Assembly: GCA_028095005.1 (NCBI GenBank)
Contig: CM051460.1
Span: forward strand, 22,367,501 to 22,431,500
Direction of reading: 5' to 3'
Origin: Rhynchospora pubera
Lineage: Eukaryota > Streptophyta > Magnoliopsida > Poales > Cyperaceae
Length of the DNA: 64,000 nucleotides
Program-made: the position numbers and the translations under genes
The notes under the pieces: model-generated
What the model was told of the DNA's origin: nothing
Databases searched by the model: none
The model's input: only the letters and a program-made list of their open reading frames with translations
Shown: positions 10,334 through 21,728 of the stretch, in pieces
Layout of the letters: every line of letters begins with the position of its first letter
How positions within the stretch are numbered: position 1 is the first letter of the stretch

Positions 10334-11333
10334 TCTTTGCTACCAACAGTAAGCAAAGGTTGCAAAACTATTTTATTTATTCTACCGAGGACGTTGGCAA
10401 CATAACAGAGATAGAATTCTTAACGTAACATTAAAAATACTGATAAAAAAATTACTTCTTTCATGAAACAAAAACTGTTCCATTCTTTTAGCATCTACCA
10501 GCAATAACAAAAACCATTGGTTCAGTCATCTCTATCAAACTAAAACATAAGCCTAAAAGACAATAGATCCAGCGGCTAATTCAATCAAAAACATGGTTCA
10601 AACAGGAGAAATTACCGTAAGCTCTACATCCCAAAAGTACATTTGAAAAGACATCAGAAAAATCAAATCGACACTAATATAACTGAAAGAAACACTTTCT
10701 AAAATCTAATGATGGATTTGACACGACAAGCTCTTATCACAGGACCAACATCCCCCTTTTACCAATCAACCTGCAAAAGTAAAGTATTATCAAAATCAGA
10801 AATTAAAGTGAAATATGCAATTCATCCAAATCGAAACATAAAATAACATCATTCTAAATCTTAACTTCTGTATCATTCATGCTAACTAGTTATGTAATAT
10901 TTCACCAGTATAGCAATATAGCATGCTTTCATTGTTCTGGAACTAGGCACTATTGTAAAAAAAAATTGAATAAATATTGATAACATAGTATATTAAATAT
11001 TGATTGGTCCCTGAGATTAACTAATATGTATGATGCCAAAGTACTAAGTTCTCAATAATTTTCAAGTTAAGTAAGAACAAACCGGGCATATTTCAAGAAA
11101 ACATCACCATATATAATGCCAAAGTACTAATTTCTCAACAGGCATTTAGAGGTTAGTACTTTGGCATCAAACAAAATTGTAGATACATGCATAATATATT
11201 TCCCATTCTGCAGGAGTGTAACAGGTATTTAGAAGTTCTACCGAGGTATAAAAAAAAGTAAAAAAGAAAAGAACAAAAGCTTCCACTGAATGCAACATTA
11301 CCATGGCATGGTCTAAAAGTTGTAAATTAACAC
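10334..11333 (-). other. CLPC intron 4-like DNA
   Basis: No gene is seen. Parts match intron 4 of the other copies, for example TATATAATGCCAAAGTACTAAT, GTAGATACATGCATAATATATTTCCCATTCTGCA and GGTATTTAGAAGTTCT near 11100-11260 (compare 18930-19030 and 23990-24090). The left half, 10334-10800, has no clear counterpart elsewhere in the window. Confidence 0.6.
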
Positions 11334-11373
11334 CTCAACCAGTTTCTGTGCTTTCAAGGGCCATCCTTGTAAC
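11334..11373 (-). pseudogene. CLPC: CLPC exon 4 copy, internally deleted
   Basis: Only about 40 of the normal 123 nt remain. The 5' end (AG|GTTACAAGGATGG, the V-x-R-M-V start of exon 4) is joined directly to the last few bases before the donor. The linker region between the Clp N domain and D1 is gone. The flanks match those of exon 4 at 24232-24354. Confidence 0.65.
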
Positions 11374-11550
11374 CTACACGTCCAAATTAAAAATATTGGA
11401 TCATTAGCTCTAGGGATTCACAGCTAGTTCTATTTCAGGTATAAACTTTCTCAAAAATATTATGGACCGCTTAAAAATATAAAATTGACAAGTTATGAAT
11501 AATTACAAATTTCTCAGTGCCTCTTGACATGACTGATAGTATAGTATCTA

Positions 11551-11715
11551 TGTTGAGTTATATTAGTTATGATATTATTTCTAGTATTTATGTTATTTGT
11601 AGAAGTCTAGGGTTCTATTTGTAAAAGTATGATTCTGGATTAATATAAAAAGGGAGCCTCTGTACAGAGGCCATAATCCCTATTTTTTAACCTAATTATA
11701 TCTCTGAAATTATCA
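11551..11715 (+). repeat. 5' LTR of the copia element at 11551-16913
   Basis: The 165-bp LTR runs TGTTGAG...ATTATCA. It contains a TATA-like AATATAAAAAGGG (about 11642-11654). Just after this comes the perfect 16-bp palindrome GCCTCTGTACAGAGGC (11656-11671), near where transcription would start. The 3' LTR lacks this palindrome. Confidence 0.95.
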
Positions 11716-11730
11716 TGGTATCAGAGCCCG
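11716..11730 (+). promoter_or_regulatory. Primer-binding site for initiator Met tRNA
   Basis: TGGTATCAGAGCCCG begins immediately after the CA end of the 5' LTR. It is complementary to the 3' end of plant initiator methionine tRNA, the usual primer for copia minus-strand synthesis. Confidence 0.9.
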
Positions 11731-12240
11731 TCGTTGGCGGCGGCGCTTGACTCTGACTCTGAGCCTCCTTCTCTTCTCCCGTGTCTCTCTATTCTCTCTC
11801 TCTTTCTACTCTCTCTCTTCTCTGTTTGCTTGCTACACGGATCAGCGACGTCGCCTCTCTCCTCCGTGAACCGCGACAGAACCAAGCGCACGAGAACGAG
11901 CCGTGAGTCGCGCCAAGACCGCGTGCGTACGAGCTCCTGTGTTGTGGACCGCGACAAGACCGCATCGTGGACCGTGTGGAGACGGCCTCTGTGAGCCGCG
12001 ATCCTGGACCAGAGGACAACACGTGTTGTGGACCACGCAAAGACCGACGAGGCTTGGATCATCCGTGCACCGCGTATAGACCGACTTGATGGATTCTGTA
12101 TACAGGTGTATTCTCTCCTTTCTTTTTGACGATTGTTCTGGTGAATGTTAAAACCGTGATCGTGTGCGTCCGCACGGTTTCTGTTTGAGGTGTGATTTGT
12201 CTCGTCCTCTAGTTGTGTTTTTGTTGTTTGGTAGTGAAGA

Positions 12241-13872
12241 ATGGGTGGTGAATTTGTGACTACTAAGGATTTACAGGCCATTATGGACAATATGGCCAAA
12301 TTGTTGAATGTCAAGTTTGAAGAGTCTGGTAAGAGTTCCGGATCTGTGTCAGAATTACAGGTGGTACAAAAGATAGAATTGTTACCTAATGATATCAAAC
12401 TTGAGGGGACGAGAAATTATTTGAGTTGGTCTCGGAGGGCATTGTTGAACCTTCACATGAAAGAACTCGAAGGATATGTGAATGGAAAAGTTATTGAACC
12501 TATTGACAAATCAGGTGCTGAGTGGACAAGATGGAGTCACATGAATTCTTTGGTGGTTTCTTGGTTGTTGACATCTGTGTCTCCATCCATAGCTGGAATG
12601 GTTGAGTCGATCAGAAATGCAATAGATATCTGGAACACTCTGGCTAAGATGTACTCAGGAGCTGGGAGTGTTATGATGATGCTCGATGTGGAAGAAAGGA
12701 TCGATGCCACTGTCCAGGGGGAGAAATCAGTTCTCGAGTATGCGGCAGAGTTGCGCAGTTTGTGGGCTGATTTGGATCACTATGACCCCTTGTCACTGAA
12801 AGATCCAGCAGATGTTCTTTGTGGAATGCAGTATCTTGAACGGAGGCGTGTGGCTCGCTTCCTGAAAGGTCTGAACTCGAAGTTTGAGACAAGAAGGGCA
12901 GCAATATGTCATTTGCCGTCACTTCCATCATTGAATGAGGTTATTGCCTCGATGGAGGAAGAAGAGGTCAGACAGAAGGTAATGACATCTCAAACCTTGC
13001 CCGTTGTTCGCTCAGCAATGGCGGTGCCTGGAACCCAAGTCAGGGATGACAGGGACTGCTTTAATTGTGGACTGAAAGGTCATCTCAGCTTCAATTGTCC
13101 TGCGCCTCGCAAGTCTATTGGTGGCCGAGGGGGTGGAGGACAGAGAGGTGGATATGGTGGTCGTGGACGTGGAAATGGATATAGAGGGCGAGGAACCCGA
13201 GGACGTGGAGGTCGAGGTGTTGCTCATTATGCCACGACAGAGGAACCCCAGGCTACAACAGAAACAACTGGAGGAGAACTGACAGAGCTGGAAGAACTGA
13301 GACTTTTCAAAGCCCAAGTTGAGAGCTCTAGAGGCAAGGAAAAGGTCTCGGAGGAAGGTGATGACAGTGCTTACTTCGGTAATGTTGGTTATTATGCTCA
13401 TGTGACTAAAGGTATTCAGGCACATGCTTTTGCATCCACTAAATCTCATGTAGATTGGATTATAGACTCAGGTGCATCTAGTCATATAATAGGATCATCT
13501 AATGAATTTGTGGAATATTGTCCTAGTCAACAAATCCAACCAGATACAGTCCAAACTGCTGATGGTACATCTCAACCTGTCAAGGGTATTGGTTCAGTCT
13601 ATTGTAATTCTTCTATTACCCTACCATCAGTGTTGCATGTTCCTTCTTTTCCTGTTAATTTACTCTCTGTTAGCTCACTAATTGATCAATTGAATTGCAC
13701 TGTTCTTTTTTATCAAAATACATGTTTGATTCAGGAAAAGGAAACGGGGAGGAGACTTGGGAATGGCAACAGGCGTGATGGACTTTGGTATCTGGATAAG
13801 GAGGCTGCTATGCTCGTTGCTGCTATGGAAAAAGGAGCAGAGCATAGGCTATGTTGCAACATAATAGATTAG
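12241..13872 (+). pseudogene. Copia gag and protease, with RGG-rich tail
   Basis: The 543-codon frame starts at the first ATG after the leader. The N-terminal half is the copia gag region (NYLSWSRRALLNLHMKELEGYVNG). It is followed by one CCHC knuckle (CFNCGLKGHLSFNC, about residue 270), then an unusual glycine/arginine-rich segment with many RG/RGG repeats (about residues 290-325). The aspartic protease active site is DSGAS (about residue 410). The frame ends early: a frameshift near 13845 separates it from the pre-integrase region, which continues in another frame. Confidence 0.9.
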
Positions 13873-15671
13873 GGCACTTATCTTTTGATAGTCTGAATAA
13901 ATTGGATCCTGATTTGATGAATAAAGTAGATAGGGATAAATTATTTTGTGATGCTTGTGAACTTGGAAAACATACTTGTTCTAGTTATAAAATGATTGGT
14001 TTAAGAAGTTTGGAGCCTTTTGCACTTGTTCATTCTGATGTTTGGTGACCATGTCCTATTACTTCTGTTAGTGGATTTAGATGGTTTGTTACATTTATTG
14101 ATTGTTACTCACGCATGACTTGGGTATACATGATAAAACAGAAATCTGAAGTTCTCAAATGCTTTAAAGATTTCTGTGCTTGTGTAAAAACTCAATTTGG
14201 AATACAGGTGAAGGTCCTTCGAACAGATAATGGAACTGAGTATGTCAACAGAGAATTTATCAATTTTGTGTCTGAGCAAGGGATCCTCCATCAAACTACT
14301 TGTCCAGATACTCCAGCACAAAATGGAGTAGCTGAGCGCAAGAACAGGCATCTATTGGAGGTGACACGTTCATTAATGCTGAGAATGAACGTACCGAAGT
14401 TCCTATGGAGTGAGGCAGTTTTGACAGCAACCTATCTGATCAATAGGATGCCATCAAGAGTGTTAGGAATGAAGACACCACGTGAGGTACTATTTGGATC
14501 TAATGATTTTGTTGTTCCACCCAGGGTGTTTGGATGTGTGTGCTATGTGAGAGATCACAGATTGACAGTAGGAAAGCTAGACCCGAGGGCAGTTAAATGC
14601 ATCTTCATAGGTTATCCTTCAAATCAGAAAGGATACAGGTGTTGGAGTCCTATTGAAAGAAAGATCTTTGTTAGTATGGATGTGACTTTTCGAGAATCTG
14701 AACCATACTATGGAGAAAAGACAGAGTTAGACTTATTGTTTGAAGATGACTCTACCAGTGCTGGTAGAGAGGGGGAGAAGGGGAATGGAGTTATAATTGG
14801 TGATTATCCATGTCCTTTGTCGGGACTGAGTGGTGATAGCAATCTAAATAATGATGGAGATGGTGATGATCTGAGTGGTAAAAATAAGAAACAGGGGGAG
14901 CTAATAGTGTATAAGAGGAGGCCAAAGCAACCTGAGCAGCCTGAGCAGCATGAGCAGTCTGAGCAGCATGAGCAGTCTATTCCCTTGAATGCCAATGTCC
15001 CAAGTAGCTCCTCCCCAAGTCCTCCCTCAGATTCTCACTCAAGGTTGATAGGTAACAATTCTCCTCAAATTCCACTTCGTAGAACATCTAGGGTTAATGC
15101 TGGGAAACCTCCTGTTAAATATGATAATTGGGGAAATGATATTGCAAGTTACATTTCATATGCATCTGTTCCACCTGCATATAAGTCCTTCCTTGCATCT
15201 CTAGATTCTGTGCCTGTACCTAACACATGGCAGGTAGCTAAGCAAGATCCTAGATGGTTCGGTGCCATGCAGGAAGAACTTCAGGCATTGAAGAAAAATG
15301 ACACATGGGAGTTGGTGCCATTACCAGCTGGAAAGCGTGCCGTTGGATGTAAATGGGTGTACACTGTCAAGGAAACTCCAGAAGGCAAGGTTGATAGGTA
15401 CAAAGCCCGACTGGTTGCAAAAGGATACAGTCAGACTTATGGTATTGACTATGATGAGACCTTTGCCCCTGTTGCAAAAATGAGCACTGTGAGAAAATGT
15501 TGGTGTCGTGTGCTGCCAATTTCAATTGGCCATTACATCAGTTGGATGTCAAGAATGCTTTCTTGCATGGAGATCTCCAAGAAGAGGTGTACATGGAGAT
15601 TCCACCAGGATTTGCTACTCCACAATCAGCTGGGAAGGTATGCAAACTCAAGAAGTCATTGTATGGGCTGA
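13851..15671 (+). pseudogene. Copia integrase and start of reverse transcriptase
   Basis: This is one frame interrupted by a TGA at about 14046. It carries the pre-integrase block NRLGHLSFDSL with the C..C zinc pair, then integrase with HSDVW, RTDNGTEYVN and PAQNGVAERKNRHL. Those segments carry the D,D,E catalytic residues. A low-complexity EQPEQHEQ segment follows. The RT start (NDTWELVPLPAG, GCKWVYTVK, FAPVAKM) ends in a frameshift near 15497. Confidence 0.9.
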
Positions 15672-16753
15672 AACAGTCTCCGAGAGCATGGTTTGATAGG
15701 TTCAGACTTGCAGTCTGTGGCATGGGATACAAGCAGTGCAATGGAGATCATACAGTATTCTACAGACACCTGAAAGGTCGTATCACCATCCTGGCTGTTT
15801 ATGTTGATGATATTGTGATTACTGGAGACGATGTTGAGAAGATCATGCGGCTAAAGAAAAATCTTGGAAAGGAATTTGAGGTCAAGGATTTGGAACATTT
15901 GAAGTATTTTCTGGAAATTGAAATTGCCAGATCGAAGACTGGTATAGTGCTTTCTCAACGAAAGTATGCACTAGATCTTCTTTCAGAAACAGGGATGCTA
16001 GGATGTAGGGTTGCCCCTACTCCTATTGAGCCGAATCAGAAGCTGTGTGCTGAGGGAGGTGACTCAGTGGACAAGGAACAGTACCAGAGGCTAGTTGGTA
16101 AGCTCATTTATCTATGCCACACCAGACCTGATATTTCTCATGCAGTGAGTGTAGTGAGTAGATACATGCATGATCCAAGAGAGCAACATTTGAATGTTGT
16201 TCACAGGATCCTTAGATATATCAAGGGGAGTCCTGGAAAAGGACTGTGGTTCAGAAGTCATGGGCATCTGAGAGTTGAAGGCTATTGTGATGCTGACTGA
16301 GCAGGTTGTGTAGATGATCGTAGATCCACTACAGGATATTGTGTGTTTGTCGGAGGCAATCTTGTGTCTTGGCGAAGCAAGAAGCAAGATGTGGTGGCCA
16401 GATCTACAACTGAGGCTGAGTACAGGGCTATGGCACTCAGCCTATGTGAGTTGATGTGGGTAAGGAATCTCCTATCTGAGTTGCGCGTGTTTCGAGGAGA
16501 ATCTTTACAACTTAGGTGTGACAACAAGTCAGCAATCAACATTGCAAACAATCCAGTTCACCATGATCGCACCAAACATGTAGAAATTGATCGTTTCTTC
16601 ATCAAAGAACAATTGAATAATGGAGTGCTGATGTTGAACTATGTGAAATCAGAAGACCAGTTGGCTGATTGTCTAACTAAGGGTTTGGGTTGTAAGCAGT
16701 TTGAGAGTTCTTGTAACAAGATGGGGATGATTGATATCTATCGCCCATCTTGA
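15497..16753 (+). pseudogene. Copia reverse transcriptase and RNase H
   Basis: The continued pol frame carries QLDVKNAFLHGDL, SLYGLKQSPRAW and the catalytic YVDDIVITG (about 15800). RNase H follows with SKKQDVVARSTTEAEYRAM, the DNKSAI block and LADCLTKGL. A TGA at 16298-16300 replaces the usual tryptophan before the AGC block. The frame ends 7 bp before the polypurine tract. Confidence 0.9.
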
Positions 16754-16760
16754 GGGGGAG
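16751..16760 (+). promoter_or_regulatory. Polypurine tract of the copia element
   Basis: TGAGGGGGAG lies directly before the 3' LTR, where the primer for plus-strand DNA synthesis is expected. Confidence 0.88.
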
Positions 16761-16913
16761 TGTTGAGTTATATTAGTTATGATATTATTTCTAGTATTTA
16801 TGTTATTTGTAGAAGTCTAGGGTTCTATTTGTAAAAGTATGATTCTGAATTAATATAAAAAGGGAGCCTCATAATCCCTATTTTATAACCTAATTATATC
16901 TCTGAAATTATCA
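16761..16913 (+). repeat. 3' LTR of the copia element at 11551-16913
   Basis: The 153-bp copy matches the 5' LTR except for two base substitutions and a 12-bp deletion that removes most of the palindrome at 11656-11671. The TG...CA ends are intact and the ATCTA duplication follows. Confidence 0.95.
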
Positions 16914-17108
16914 ATCTAAAAACTATGTAAAACTTTTAGTTTAAAATTTAAGCAAGCAAGTCGGGGTATCTATAGACATCCAACAAAAATGACCAAGTTT
17001 TAACAATGTAAGTTGCTCCTCTAACTTTTTCAGACATCACACGAGGAGATCAAAATACAATCTGACCAAGAAAACAAAAAACACAACAGTAAATTTCCAA
17101 AGCTTTAC
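16914..17108 (-). other. CLPC intron 3 copy
   Basis: Matches intron 3 of the rightmost copy (GACATCCAACAAA.ATGACCAAGTTT and flanks, compare 24530-24718). It continues on the left side of the copia element at about 11400-11550. Confidence 0.8.
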
Positions 17109-17224
17109 CTGAGTACGGATATTGCTGGGATTGGCCCCAAGGGTCTCAAGAACACGTGCAGCAATACCTCCTCCCTCTCGCAACAAACCAAGGAGCAAGT
17201 GCTCTGATCCTATGTAATTGTGGC
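17109..17224 (-). pseudogene. CLPC: CLPC exon 3 copy (Clp N-domain repeat 2)
   Basis: The exon is 116 nt, identical in length to exon 3 at 24719-24834, with AG acceptor and GT donor intact. It encodes GHNYIGSEHLLLGLLREGGG..ARVLETLGANPSNIRTQ, the second Clp_N repeat that packs against the first to form the substrate/adaptor-binding N domain. No stop is seen. Confidence 0.88.
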
Positions 17225-17555
17225 CTGAAATTATATAACACCCATTCAGTAGATTTAAAACACAAATTTTAGCATGGCAGTAATATCATATGATGTTCGG
17301 ACAAATACTTTACTAAAAAGAAGCATACCTTAATATTTCATTTGAAGTACAAGCAAAAAAAACATTTTATAATTTTACATCTGCCAAATTGGCTGGACAA
17401 GCAGAGTAACTGTCTCATGAGAATATAACATCACTAATGTAGGTAGTGCTAACAAAACAATACAGAAATATCACAACAGCAACAGCAACACATTTTGCTA
17501 ATAAAAAGAAGTTGGAAAATAAATCAATCAAAATAAAAGAGTACAAAAATAATAC

Positions 17556-17826
17556 CAAGTTGAATGGCTTCTCTTAAGGAAAGCTCCAAAGCCCGCTTAG
17601 CACGGGGAGTGAAAGGGAACTTACGAAGAGACAGAAACCCAGTTCCTCTTCCTCTGCCGATAATCTCCTCTATCGCGACACATGCATCTTTCATGTTCAT
17701 ACCCATAGACTTTAGCACTTCTGCTGCTATGCCTGTTCCCTCTCCTATCAGCCCCAGCAAAATCTGCTCTGTCCCCACAGAGTTGTGTCCTAACCGTCTT
17801 GCTTCCTCTTGGGCAAGCATGACAAC
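17556..17826 (-). pseudogene. CLPC: CLPC exon 2 copy B (Clp N-domain repeat 1)
   Basis: The exon is 271 nt, 9 nt longer than exon 2 of the rightmost copy. The extra three codons lie in the segment after the IGRG motif (RGRGTGFLSLRKFPFTPRAKRALEL). The frame is intact from MLAQEEARRLGHNSVGTEQ to LREAIQLG, with canonical AG/GT borders. Changes such as ACVAIEEIIG show relaxed or altered constraint. Confidence 0.87.
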
Positions 17827-18166
17827 CTTTCAGAAATAAAGGACTACTATTAGAAAAAATTTTAATTATCAAATAATTACTTAGCTGCCATAACCAAACA
17901 GCATCCTTACAAAGGCATTTTCAATTTCACACTTCCAGGTACTATCTTTTCCAATCAGAACTTCAATCCCACGCATCAAAGCAAAGTTTTGTTCATTCAC
18001 AATAAAAAGGATTCTCAGAAAGAAAAGATTTCATGTCAAGAAGAAATTTGCGAGAAAACTTTCACTCCAGAAAGATAAGGTTACTTCCGCATTACATTAC
18101 CGTCTTGTGACAGTATGTTTGTTACAACATAACGGAGGTTCTAATAAAAGCAACCAGTGATATTAC

Positions 18167-18262
18167 CTTGAGAGCTTTCTCAGTGAATTTCTTAGAGGAT
18201 TTGCTCTCAAGATTTTGTATGACACGCTTTATCTGCTCTTGCCTCTCCACAACAGGGTCTAG
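18167..18262 (-). pseudogene. CLPC: Second chimeric CLPC exon (exon 5 start fused to exon 1 end)
   Basis: A 96-nt open exon, AG acceptor and GT donor. It begins with the exon 5 start LDPVVERQEQ and ends with FTEKALK from the end of exon 1. It lacks the Walker A loop present in the sister chimera at 9073-9213. The middle (LESKSSKK) has no obvious match in either parent exon. The first two codons of exon 5 (GK) are also missing. Confidence 0.8.
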
Positions 18263-19166
18263 CTGTTTATAAAATAAAAAAATTATTTTGAAAAAAAAAT
18301 GAAGACAGCATGGCAAATAAACAATTCAAAAGTAAGCTAATCAGTATAACCTAATTTATCTAAATGACACCTAAGCTACCCTTGAATAAAGATCTATAAT
18401 ATTGTCGTGGAAAAAAAATAGCCAACTCTAATATAAAAATAATAAACTTTCGGGAATGGGAACTTTTATTTCTAAATGAAAAATAAGTATCAAACATCCA
18501 TCAACCAACAAGGAAATAACATTACAAACCAGTAATTAGAATTGTAAAAATCACAACTACAGACAAATCAACAGATTTTTTTGTCATACTGTATTCTCAG
18601 AAACTATTAACATACAAAGAACGCAATTATATATATAAATACCTCAAAAGGAGAACGACAATGCTCAGCCTAAACAGTTGTACTTATATAGGCCTCTTTT
18701 AGCTTGTTCATCCAATCAAAACAAGCAGAAACCTTGTACAAGATACCACCAAACAAGCTTGTTCGTGGATAAACCAAACACACCCCTATGTACCTCTTAC
18801 TATATATAATGCCAGAAAACTAATTTCTCAATAATTAGCCGGATTAAGTAAGAACATACTGGGCATCTCAATAATTAACCGGTGCAAGTAAGAACAAACT
18901 GGGCATCTTAAAAAGAAAACATCACTATATATAATGCCAAAAGTATAATTTCTCGACATAGTAGATACATGCATAATATATTTCCCATTTTACACCGGTA
19001 TAAAAGGTATTTTTAGAAGTTCTGCCAGGACATAAAAAAAATAATTCAAAATTTTCAAAAAAAGAACTTACACTAAATGCAACATCACCATGGCATGGCC
19101 TAAAAGTTGTTAAACTCAGTTTGTGCCACAATTCATAAAATAATTTTGAGAGAAAAAAAATAACAC
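18263..19166 (-). other. CLPC intron 4-like DNA
   Basis: No gene is seen. It matches intron 4 of the rightmost copy in several blocks (for example CTAAATGACACCTAAG near 18362-18378 and TATATAATGCCA near 18810 and 18930; compare 23560-24100). The GCATCTCAATAATTA..GGTGCAAGTAAGAACA block is locally duplicated near 18830-18905. Confidence 0.65.
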
Positions 19167-19214
19167 CTCAACCACCTCCGTGAGGTTAGTTCTTTCCCAA
19201 GCCATCCTTCTACA
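19167..19214 (-). pseudogene. CLPC: CLPC exon 4 copy, internally deleted
   Basis: About 48 of 123 nt remain. The exon start (TGTAGAAGGATGG, acceptor AG kept) is joined to the exon end (ACTAACCTCACGGAGG..GTTGAG before GT). The deletion differs in detail from that of the exon 4 copy at 11334-11373. Confidence 0.65.
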
Positions 19215-19691
19215 CTACATATTGAAATTAAATATATCAGATCATTAGCATTAGGGATTTGCTGCTAGCCCCATTTCAGACAAAGTTTCTCAAAAAAATT
19301 ATAGACCGCTTAAAAAAATAAAAATAACAAGTTACGCATATTTGCAAATTCCTCAATGACCCCAGACATCACTGATAGTACCCAAAAACTATGTTGAATT
19401 TTTAGTTGAGAATTTAGGAAAGCAAGCAGGGTTATCAATAGACATCCAACAAAGATGACCAAGTTTTAACATTGTAAGTTGCTCCTGTGCATTTATTTTA
19501 GACATCACAAAAGTTCTAACCAAGAGGACAAAGAAACATCACTGTACATAATAATGCCGAAGTACTAATTCATCAATATTGTAAATATATGCATAATATA
19601 TTTCCCATTCTTCATGGGTATAAAAAAAGGCATTTGGAAGTTCTGCCGAGGCATAAAAAAGTCTCAAAAAATTAATATATATATATATATA
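19215..19691 (-). other. CLPC intron 3 to intron 4 junction
   Basis: 19370-19505 matches intron 3 (CAACAAAGATGACCAAGTTTTAAC) and 19516-19675 matches intron 4 (AACATCACTGTACATAATAATGCC, compare 23980). The two join near 19510. This is a breakpoint between repeated CLPC units. Confidence 0.7.
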
Positions 19692-21150
19692 TCAAGCTTT
19701 TAAATTTCGGTTTTTTCGGTATGACGGTCCAGAGTTGATTTAACGGTGCGGCGTTTTTTCGGTGATAAAACGGACGATATAACGGCGTGTGTATACCAAT
19801 TCTAAAATTGTCATTGCATTATACTATTGTGATTTGTAAACTATACTTACCTAGAATTGGACCTGACTAGGATAAATATTGGAGAACAATACTTAAATAT
19901 TTTCTTTTTTTTTGGGTACAACACTTATATATCATTGCACTAACTGGTACCATTTGTTTGAAAAAGGTGGTACATAATGAACTTAGTACTGTTACAAAAG
20001 CAATTCAGCAGAAAGCAATGAAGATTGGCGATTTTTTGTTGCTAAAAAAATCACAGATGTCTCTGATATTTCTAGATTGCACAATACACATTGCAATTAC
20101 AAAGAACATAAAACTATTCCTTATTTCCTATTTAGCTATAATTACTAGATCCATTAATACAACATTAGTTTGGAACATAAAACTAAAATTGCAAAAAATA
20201 TTGTAATCGGATAGTTGGAAAGTTTTTTCAAAAGAAAATTACTCTAATAGCAGCACCTCAATTTATCAGGCACATGAAGTAATTGAGGGATAATCATTTA
20301 CATCAATAATCAATACCAAAATGATTAAGCCATACATCAATTTTAGAGCTTACTGCCTAAATCAATTGGAGTCCCATCAACAATTTCAATGCCAAAATGA
20401 TGAGCGTACTGAAATTGAACCTACTGCCTATATCAATAAATCCTAAAATCCTAATTGAACCTACTGCATGTCCCTCTCTCTCTCTCTCAAAGCTTACCAG
20501 TATTGTCTAATCTTTACCAGTAAACAAAATTTTAATAGATACTAAAGAGGATGTTCATGATAGATGGAATAGAAGCGGAAAACCAAAAGAAAAAAATGCA
20601 ACAAAAGAGACGAAAAAGAAGCGGAAAAAAATGAAGTACAAAAAGTGGCTACACTGCCTCTTCTCTTCCTGTCTTGCTTCCATGGCTACCGGCCTCTTCC
20701 TGCCTTGCTTCCATGGCTACTAGTAGAGAGGAGCAGAGTGGCTGCGCCAGAAGAGGAGATCGAGCGGCGGAGGAAGGGATCGGAGGAGGGGGAAATCGGA
20801 GTCGAGGAGGAGATCGAGCGGCGGAGGAGGGGATCGGAGGAGGAGATCGAGAGCACCACCTTATAGATAGTCGTCGTCGGACGAGATTGGATTGGCGCCT
20901 CGTCGGAGGAGGAGATTGGATTGGCGCCGAGAGAGAGAGAGATTTGTGGGGAAGGGAGTTTGGTCTGGAGTCGCTAAATGAAACCGTTAATACTCCGCTA
21001 AACGAAATATAATTTACGAATTATCGCCGAAAAAACAAAAATATCGCGTTACGTTATTTTGTCGATTATGAGGGTAACGTTCGTGCGGTTGGACGGAAAA
21101 TACCGATATTTCTGAAAAAAACAGCGTTTTTTCGCCCAAATTTAAAAGCT

Positions 21151-21153
<3 letters not shown>
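19692..21153. mobile_element. TIR DNA transposon, non-autonomous, superfamily unclear
   Basis: The ends are the inverted repeat TCAAGCTTTTAAATTT (19692-19707 and 21138-21153), followed by further imperfect inverted similarity. It interrupts the intron 4 copy of CLPC within a TA-rich stretch, so the target duplication is hidden in TA repeats. The interior has a GA-rich region (20740-20950) with open frames of low complexity but no transposase. The subterminal blocks are rich in CGG/CCG-containing AT DNA. Confidence 0.65.

Positions 21154-21211
<58 letters not shown>
21154..21211. repeat. (TA)n microsatellite
   Basis: About 58 bp of nearly perfect TA dinucleotides between two DNA transposons. 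A shorter TA tract continues after the second one (21617-21632) and before the first (19675-19691). All derive from a TA tract in CLPC intron 4 that served as an insertion target. Confidence 0.95.
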
Positions 21212-21214
<3 letters not shown>

Positions 21215-21616
21215 TTTAGCTACGGTGAGTCGCGACTCACGGACCCTCCGGTGAGTCGCGACCAATACTCCTAGATTTATATCAAAATGACCGATCCAAA
21301 CCGTCCAATATGATCTCCTTATTGAAATCTCCATGTAGAGCAAATTTTTCATTTTTTCGAAATTTTGGAGTATTTTTTTTGAAATTTTAGAAAATCGTTA
21401 ATCTAATTGGTTCTGAACCATTCAAAAACATCAGTTTTTAAAAATCCGAAAAAAATACTTAAAAATTTCGAAAAAATAAAAAAATTGGTTTGCACGGAGA
21501 TTTCAATAGGGAGATCATATTGGACGGTTTGGATCGGTCATTTTGATCTAGATCTAGGAGTATTGGTCGCGATTCACCGGAGGGTCCGTGAGTCGCGACT
21601 CACCGTAGCTAAACTC
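21212..21616. mobile_element. Foldback MULE-like MITE
   Basis: A 405-bp element whose two arms are long near-perfect inverted repeats. It starts GAGTTTAGCTACGGTGAGTC and ends with the complement, leaving a short spacer near 21380-21470. Both flanks are TA repeats, so the target duplication cannot be sized. Its termini resemble those of the 3.65-kb element at 44759-48410. Confidence 0.85.
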
Positions 21617-21728
21617 TATATATATATATATGCACACTAAATGCAACCTCACCTGGCATGTTCTAAAACTTGTTAAACTCGTTTGTAACACGATTCATAA
21701 AATAAATTTGGGAAAAAAATAATAATAC

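Larger units (their letters stand above)
11551..16913 (+). mobile_element. Ty1/copia retrotransposon with short LTRs, inactive
   Basis: A complete 5.36-kb element with short LTRs (165 and 153 bp), an initiator-Met primer site, gag-pol and a polypurine tract. It is flanked by the 5-bp repeat ATCTA (11546-11550 and 16914-16918). Gene order is gag, protease, integrase, RT, RNase H, which defines copia. At least two frameshifts and two in-frame TGA codons disrupt gag-pol. It sits in a duplicated CLPC intron 3, whose empty homolog is at about 24510-24530. The LTRs differ by two substitutions and one 12-bp deletion. Confidence 0.95.

Noticed and set aside
11721..12398. 225-codon minus-strand frame at the copia 5' leader
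   Set aside because: Antisense to the leader and gag start, of low-complexity composition. The gag frame at 12241 explains the region.
20645..21012. Overlapping plus-strand frames rich in Glu/Arg/Gly
   Set aside because: Translation of a GA-rich tract within the TIR element at 19692-21153. No domain and no splice context.
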